From TMED14 sp002167805 (GTDB lineage: Bacteria > Bacteroidota > Bacteroidia > Flavobacteriales > Schleiferiaceae), in assembly GCA_965655795.1 (NCBI GenBank), contig CBFHHY010000002.1:62001-126000 (forward strand): 64,000 nt of DNA, given 5' to 3'. Every line of letters starts with the position of its first letter. Positions within the stretch are counted from its first letter, which is position 1. Shown here piece by piece: positions 61,385-64,000 of this stretch. A model generated the notes under the pieces. It was not told the origin of the DNA. It searched no databases and saw nothing but the letters and a program-made list of their open reading frames with translations. Position numbers and translations under genes: made by a program.

Positions 61385-62855
61385 GTTACACATATACGAT
61401 AGCCTCAGTTCTGGAATAAAACCTTTTGAACCCATTGAAAAAGGGAAAGTGGGTATGTATGTGTGTGGACCAACCGTTTACAATGATGTTCACCTAGGAA
61501 ATGTAAGAACCTTTTTGAGCTTTGATTTGATTTTTAGATACTTTAAATACCTAGGATATAAGGTCAAATATATTAGGAACATTACTGATGTTGGACACTT
61601 AGTAAATGATCTTGATGAAGGAGAAGATAAGATATCGGCAAAAGCAAAAGCGGAAAACATTGAACCCATGGAGGTTGCTCATAAATACACTACAGGTTTT
61701 AGGGATGTAATGAGAGAATTCAATGCTTTAACTCCATCAATTGAACCTACTGCAACCGGCCACATAATAGAACAAATTGAAATCATAAAAAAACTACTAG
61801 AAACTAAACTAGCTTATGAGTCAAATGGTTCAGTATATTTTGATATTATTGAATATAGCAAAGAAAATAAGTATGGAGAACTTTCAGGGAGAGAAATAGA
61901 AGACTTAATTCATGGATCGAGAGATTTAGATGGTCAAAAAGACAAAAGATCCCCACTAGATTTCGCTTTATGGAAAAAAGCTTCAAATTCTCATATTATG
62001 AGATGGCCTAGTCCGTGGAGCGATGGATTTCCAGGGTGGCATCTTGAATGTTCTGCGATGAGTGAAAAATATTTAGGATATGAGTTTGATATTCATGGTG
62101 GAGGTATGGACTTAAAATTCCCCCACCATGAATGCGAAATAGCCCAAAATGTCGGCCATAGTCAAAAAAAGGGAGCAAAATATTGGGTCCACACGAATAT
62201 GCTCACACTTAATGGGAAAAGAATGTCAAAGTCTTCTGGTAACGTTTTACTACCAATGGAAATAATTAAAGGCGATTCAAAGCACTTAACGAAGTCTTAT
62301 GATGCAAATACAACCCGATTCTTCATTCATCAAGCTCAATACAGATCAATTTTAGATTTCAGTGATGAGGCACTCAAAGCCTCTGAAAAAGGTTATAAAA
62401 AGCTCATTTCCGCGCTTGAACTGATAAAATCTAGAAAAAATATAGGACCTGAAAATGGTTCTTTTGATGTAAAAAAATGGAACCAATCATGCGAATCAGC
62501 CATGAATAGCGACTTTAATAGTCCTCAACTGATAGCTCATCTTTTTGAAGCTTCAAAAGTCATTCAGCAGGACATTAAGGATCCTAGTATTTTAGGAAAA
62601 AATGGTGCTGAATTATTATCTGAAAAAATGGATATATGGATCCATGACGTTTTAGGATTGACAAATTTCAAAAGTGAAGGATCAGAGATTTACAAAAAAG
62701 CTCTTCAAGGAGCCATGAACATCGTTTTTGATGCCCGAAAAAATGCCAGAGAAAGAAAAGATTGGGAAACTAGTGATTCAATTAGAGATAAGCTTCTTAA
62801 AGCAGGGATACAAATAAATGATGGAACAAATGAGAGCGATTTCACCATTAAATAA
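61377..62855 (+). CDS. cysS: cysteinyl-tRNA synthetase
   Basis: 492 residues. Class I: the HIGH-like HLGN in VYNDVHLGNVRTFLSFD near residue 35, KMSKS in GKRMSKSSGN near 280, and Zn-binding Cys/His in YVCGPTVY, HLECSAMS and HHECEIAQ. It charges tRNA-Cys. Start overlaps the folE end by 8 bp and the stop shares TAATG with yidD, so the three make one operon. Confidence 0.96.
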   Translation: MNKLHIYDSLSSGIKPFEPIEKGKVGMYVCGPTVYNDVHLGNVRTFLSFDLIFRYFKYLGYKVKYIRNITDVGHLVNDLDEGEDKISAKAKAENIEPMEVAHKYTTGFRDVMREFNALTPSIEPTATGHIIEQIEIIKKLLETKLAYESNGSVYFDIIEYSKENKYGELSGREIEDLIHGSRDLDGQKDKRSPLDFALWKKASNSHIMRWPSPWSDGFPGWHLECSAMSEKYLGYEFDIHGGGMDLKFPHHECEIAQNVGHSQKKGAKYWVHTNMLTLNGKRMSKSSGNVLLPMEIIKGDSKHLTKSYDANTTRFFIHQAQYRSILDFSDEALKASEKGYKKLISALELIKSRKNIGPENGSFDVKKWNQSCESAMNSDFNSPQLIAHLFEASKVIQQDIKDPSILGKNGAELLSEKMDIWIHDVLGLTNFKSEGSEIYKKALQGAMNIVFDARKNARERKDWETSDSIRDKLLKAGIQINDGTNESDFTIK

Positions 62856-63103
62856 TGAAAATTCTAAAAACTTTACTCAGTATTCCATTATTAATAATGA
62901 TTGGTGTTTATAAATATATTATTTCGCCTCTAACTCTTCCTTCATGCAGACACACCCCTTCATGTTCCCAATACGCATCAGAAGCCATAAGAGAATGGGG
63001 AGCCCTAGAAGGAAGCTGGTTTTCTATTAAAAGAATCTTGAAATGTCACCCCTGGGGTTCAAGTGGATATGACCCTGTAAAGAGGAAAAAATCCAATAGA
63101 TAA
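62855..63103 (+). CDS. yidD: membrane protein insertion efficiency factor YidD
   Basis: 82 residues. The YidD pattern is clear: YKYIISPLTLPSCRHTPSCSQYASEAIREWG near residue 20 (part shown) with the CRxxPSCSxY motif, then KCHPWGSSGYDPV. A small basic protein at the inner face of the membrane that helps YidC insert membrane proteins. It starts on the TAATG overlap with cysS. lgt follows after 77 bp. Confidence 0.95.
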   Translation: MKILKTLLSIPLLIMIGVYKYIISPLTLPSCRHTPSCSQYASEAIREWGALEGSWFSIKRILKCHPWGSSGYDPVKRKKSNR

Positions 63104-63168
63104 AATATTTTTCAAAATCATTTGATCTCTAAAAGATAATTTAAACAAAAAAATTCGCCACCAAATAC

Positions 63169-63176
63169 TACCTTCG
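63169..63176 (+). promoter_or_regulatory. lgt: -7-like box, variant TAnnTTCG, for lgt
   Basis: TACCTTCG lies 4 bp before the ATG at 63181, repeating the arrangement of 30261 and 37287. If this is a -7 box, the start could instead be the ATG at 63193. Confidence 0.35.
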
Positions 63177-63180
63177 TCTC

Positions 63181-64000
63181 ATGCTTTTAACTATGACCTG
63201 GGCGGCGGAAAGAGGAATTGAGATTGGCCCTCTATTTTTACGTTATTATCAAATACTTTTTTTCTCTGGATTTTTAGGCGGCTTTTATTTGATGAAAAGG
63301 TATTTTCAAAAAGAAGGTATTAAACAAGAGACTCTTGATAATTTACTTATATATATGGTTTTATCTACGATAGTTGGAGCCAGACTAGGTCATGTGTTTT
63401 TCTATGACTGGGAATACTACCGATTAAACATTTCAGAAATATTTATGCCTTGGAAAGGTGGATTAGCTTCCCATGGTGCAGCAGTCGTAATTCCTCTCGT
63501 CTTATACTATTTTGCAAAAAAAAATCTGAAAACAATACATCATAATTTCCTTTGGTTAATGGATCGAGTTGTTATCTGCGCTGCCCTGGCTGGCTCATTA
63601 ATAAGAATAGGAAATTTTACGAACTCAGAGATATATGGAGATCCTGTTAATCATCCCACCGAGACAGTTTTTTTTAGACCCGTTTTAGATTATTTCGATT
63701 CCTATTTTTCAAATATCATTGATGGATCTAAATTTAACCCTACTGGAGAGTATCTAGCTTCAGATAGCTTAAGTTTACCAGAGTATGAATTAATTATTAC
63801 CCCTAAACCCGGAGTAAGCATAGGGACAATACAATCAGTTCTAGAATTACAAATGGAACCAATGTTCAATTCACAAAATAAAGATTCAAGGCATTTATAT
63901 ATTCCAAAAAACTCATATTTTTCTCCTATTGGAAATAATTTATATGCATTATCACTTTACGGAATTCCTAGATTTCCAACTCAGCTTTTTGAAGCAGCAG
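63181..64000 (+). CDS. lgt: prolipoprotein diacylglyceryl transferase, 3'-truncated by window end
   Basis: 273 residues are seen before the edge. LRYYQILFFSGFLGGFYLMKR (part) opens it, GARLGHVFFYDWEYY near residue 67, GGLASHGAA near residue 95, then LIRIGNFTNSEIYGDP near residue 143 and, at the end of the window, PTQLFEAA: the order of Lgt motifs. Between the last two is about 105 residues of non-homologous insert, since E. coli Lgt has only a short loop there. It transfers diacylglycerol to the lipobox Cys; several lipoproteins in this window depend on it. Confidence 0.9.
   Translation, partial: MLLTMTWAAERGIEIGPLFLRYYQILFFSGFLGGFYLMKRYFQKEGIKQETLDNLLIYMVLSTIVGARLGHVFFYDWEYYRLNISEIFMPWKGGLASHGAAVVIPLVLYYFAKKNLKTIHHNFLWLMDRVVICAALAGSLIRIGNFTNSEIYGDPVNHPTETVFFRPVLDYFDSYFSNIIDGSKFNPTGEYLASDSLSLPEYELIITPKPGVSIGTIQSVLELQMEPMFNSQNKDSRHLYIPKNSYFSPIGNNLYALSLYGIPRFPTQLFEAA

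Overview
The window is AT-rich chromosomal DNA of a Bacteroidota bacterium, most likely a free-living or marine member of the Flavobacteriales. Evidence: many family types typical of that group (DUF4920, DUF4293, DUF5777, DUF3822, DUF7033, the PyrR-PyrB-STAS order, the helicase-DUF3822-RsmD order, IcmF, Mpl, a DnaX without a zinc module, a Rho with a long disordered N-terminal insert), T9SS-like and Bacteroidota lipoprotein export signals, almost no Shine-Dalgarno sequences, and repeated TAnnTTTG boxes, the -7 element of the Bacteroidota housekeeping sigma factor. The genus cannot be fixed from this window. I see no insertion sequence, prophage, CRISPR array, rRNA or integration site. Coding density is very high; no gene-free stretch exceeds 300 bp. 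The largest is 35884-36145, which holds two divergent promoters.

Layout. 1-3325: end of a (Fe-S)-binding CCG-domain gene and its partner, then a minus operon (DUF4920 lipoprotein, CXXCH lipoprotein, Nudix) and ilvE. 3349-8862: an unknown gene, a TIGR01777 epimerase, a PH-like membrane protein, an ABC exporter, truA head to head with a phosphoesterase, and DUF4293. 8985-13035: rho, then pyrR-pyrB-STAS-secreted protein. 13046-17789: mpl, an MbnP-like lipoprotein and an acyltransferase on the minus strand, divergent from an HsdR_N-like gene and purB. 17798-22172: a minus five-gene run (MFS, cytochrome-like lipoprotein, YceI, DUF5777 barrel, lhgO). 22322-26077: acnB and a secreted protein. 26132-32203: surface-polysaccharide genes (orphan FtsX-type permease, Wzm/Wzt-type exporter, sulfotransferase, two GT2 glycosyltransferases). 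32204-39958: icd, dnaX, a CruF-like carotenoid gene, rpsF-rpsR-rplI, an O-antigen-ligase/TPR protein and exonuclease III. 40015-43398: fused mutase IcmF. 43530-47442: RecD-like helicase, two small proteins, rsmD and rdgB. 47499-51603: LysR regulator, a FemAB/GNAT-like protein and an unusual fusion of a UDP-GlcNAc 2-epimerase to a DUF7033/deacetylase-like module. 51762-64000: rpsT, tRNA-Glu, proS, a repeat-rich lipoprotein with an outer-membrane barrel, a 1051-residue BNR-repeat protein, a KAS III-type synthase, folE-cysS-yidD and the start of lgt.

Themes. Core metabolism (TCA: acnB, icd; pyrimidine and purine: pyrR, pyrB, purB; branched chain and propionyl/isobutyryl-type acyl-CoA: ilvE, icmF) is interleaved with envelope building (mpl, plsC, lgt, yidD, ABC exporters, sulfated or O-antigen-type glycans, the epimerase/deacetylase fusion). 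I found no obvious complete new defence or mobile system. The most distinctive signals are the epimerase-DUF7033 fusion in a tight operon, the many promoters that abut start codons (leaderless or near-leaderless transcripts), the in-frame 15-bp repeat array in a surface lipoprotein, and the compact redox operon around 17.8-22.2 kb.
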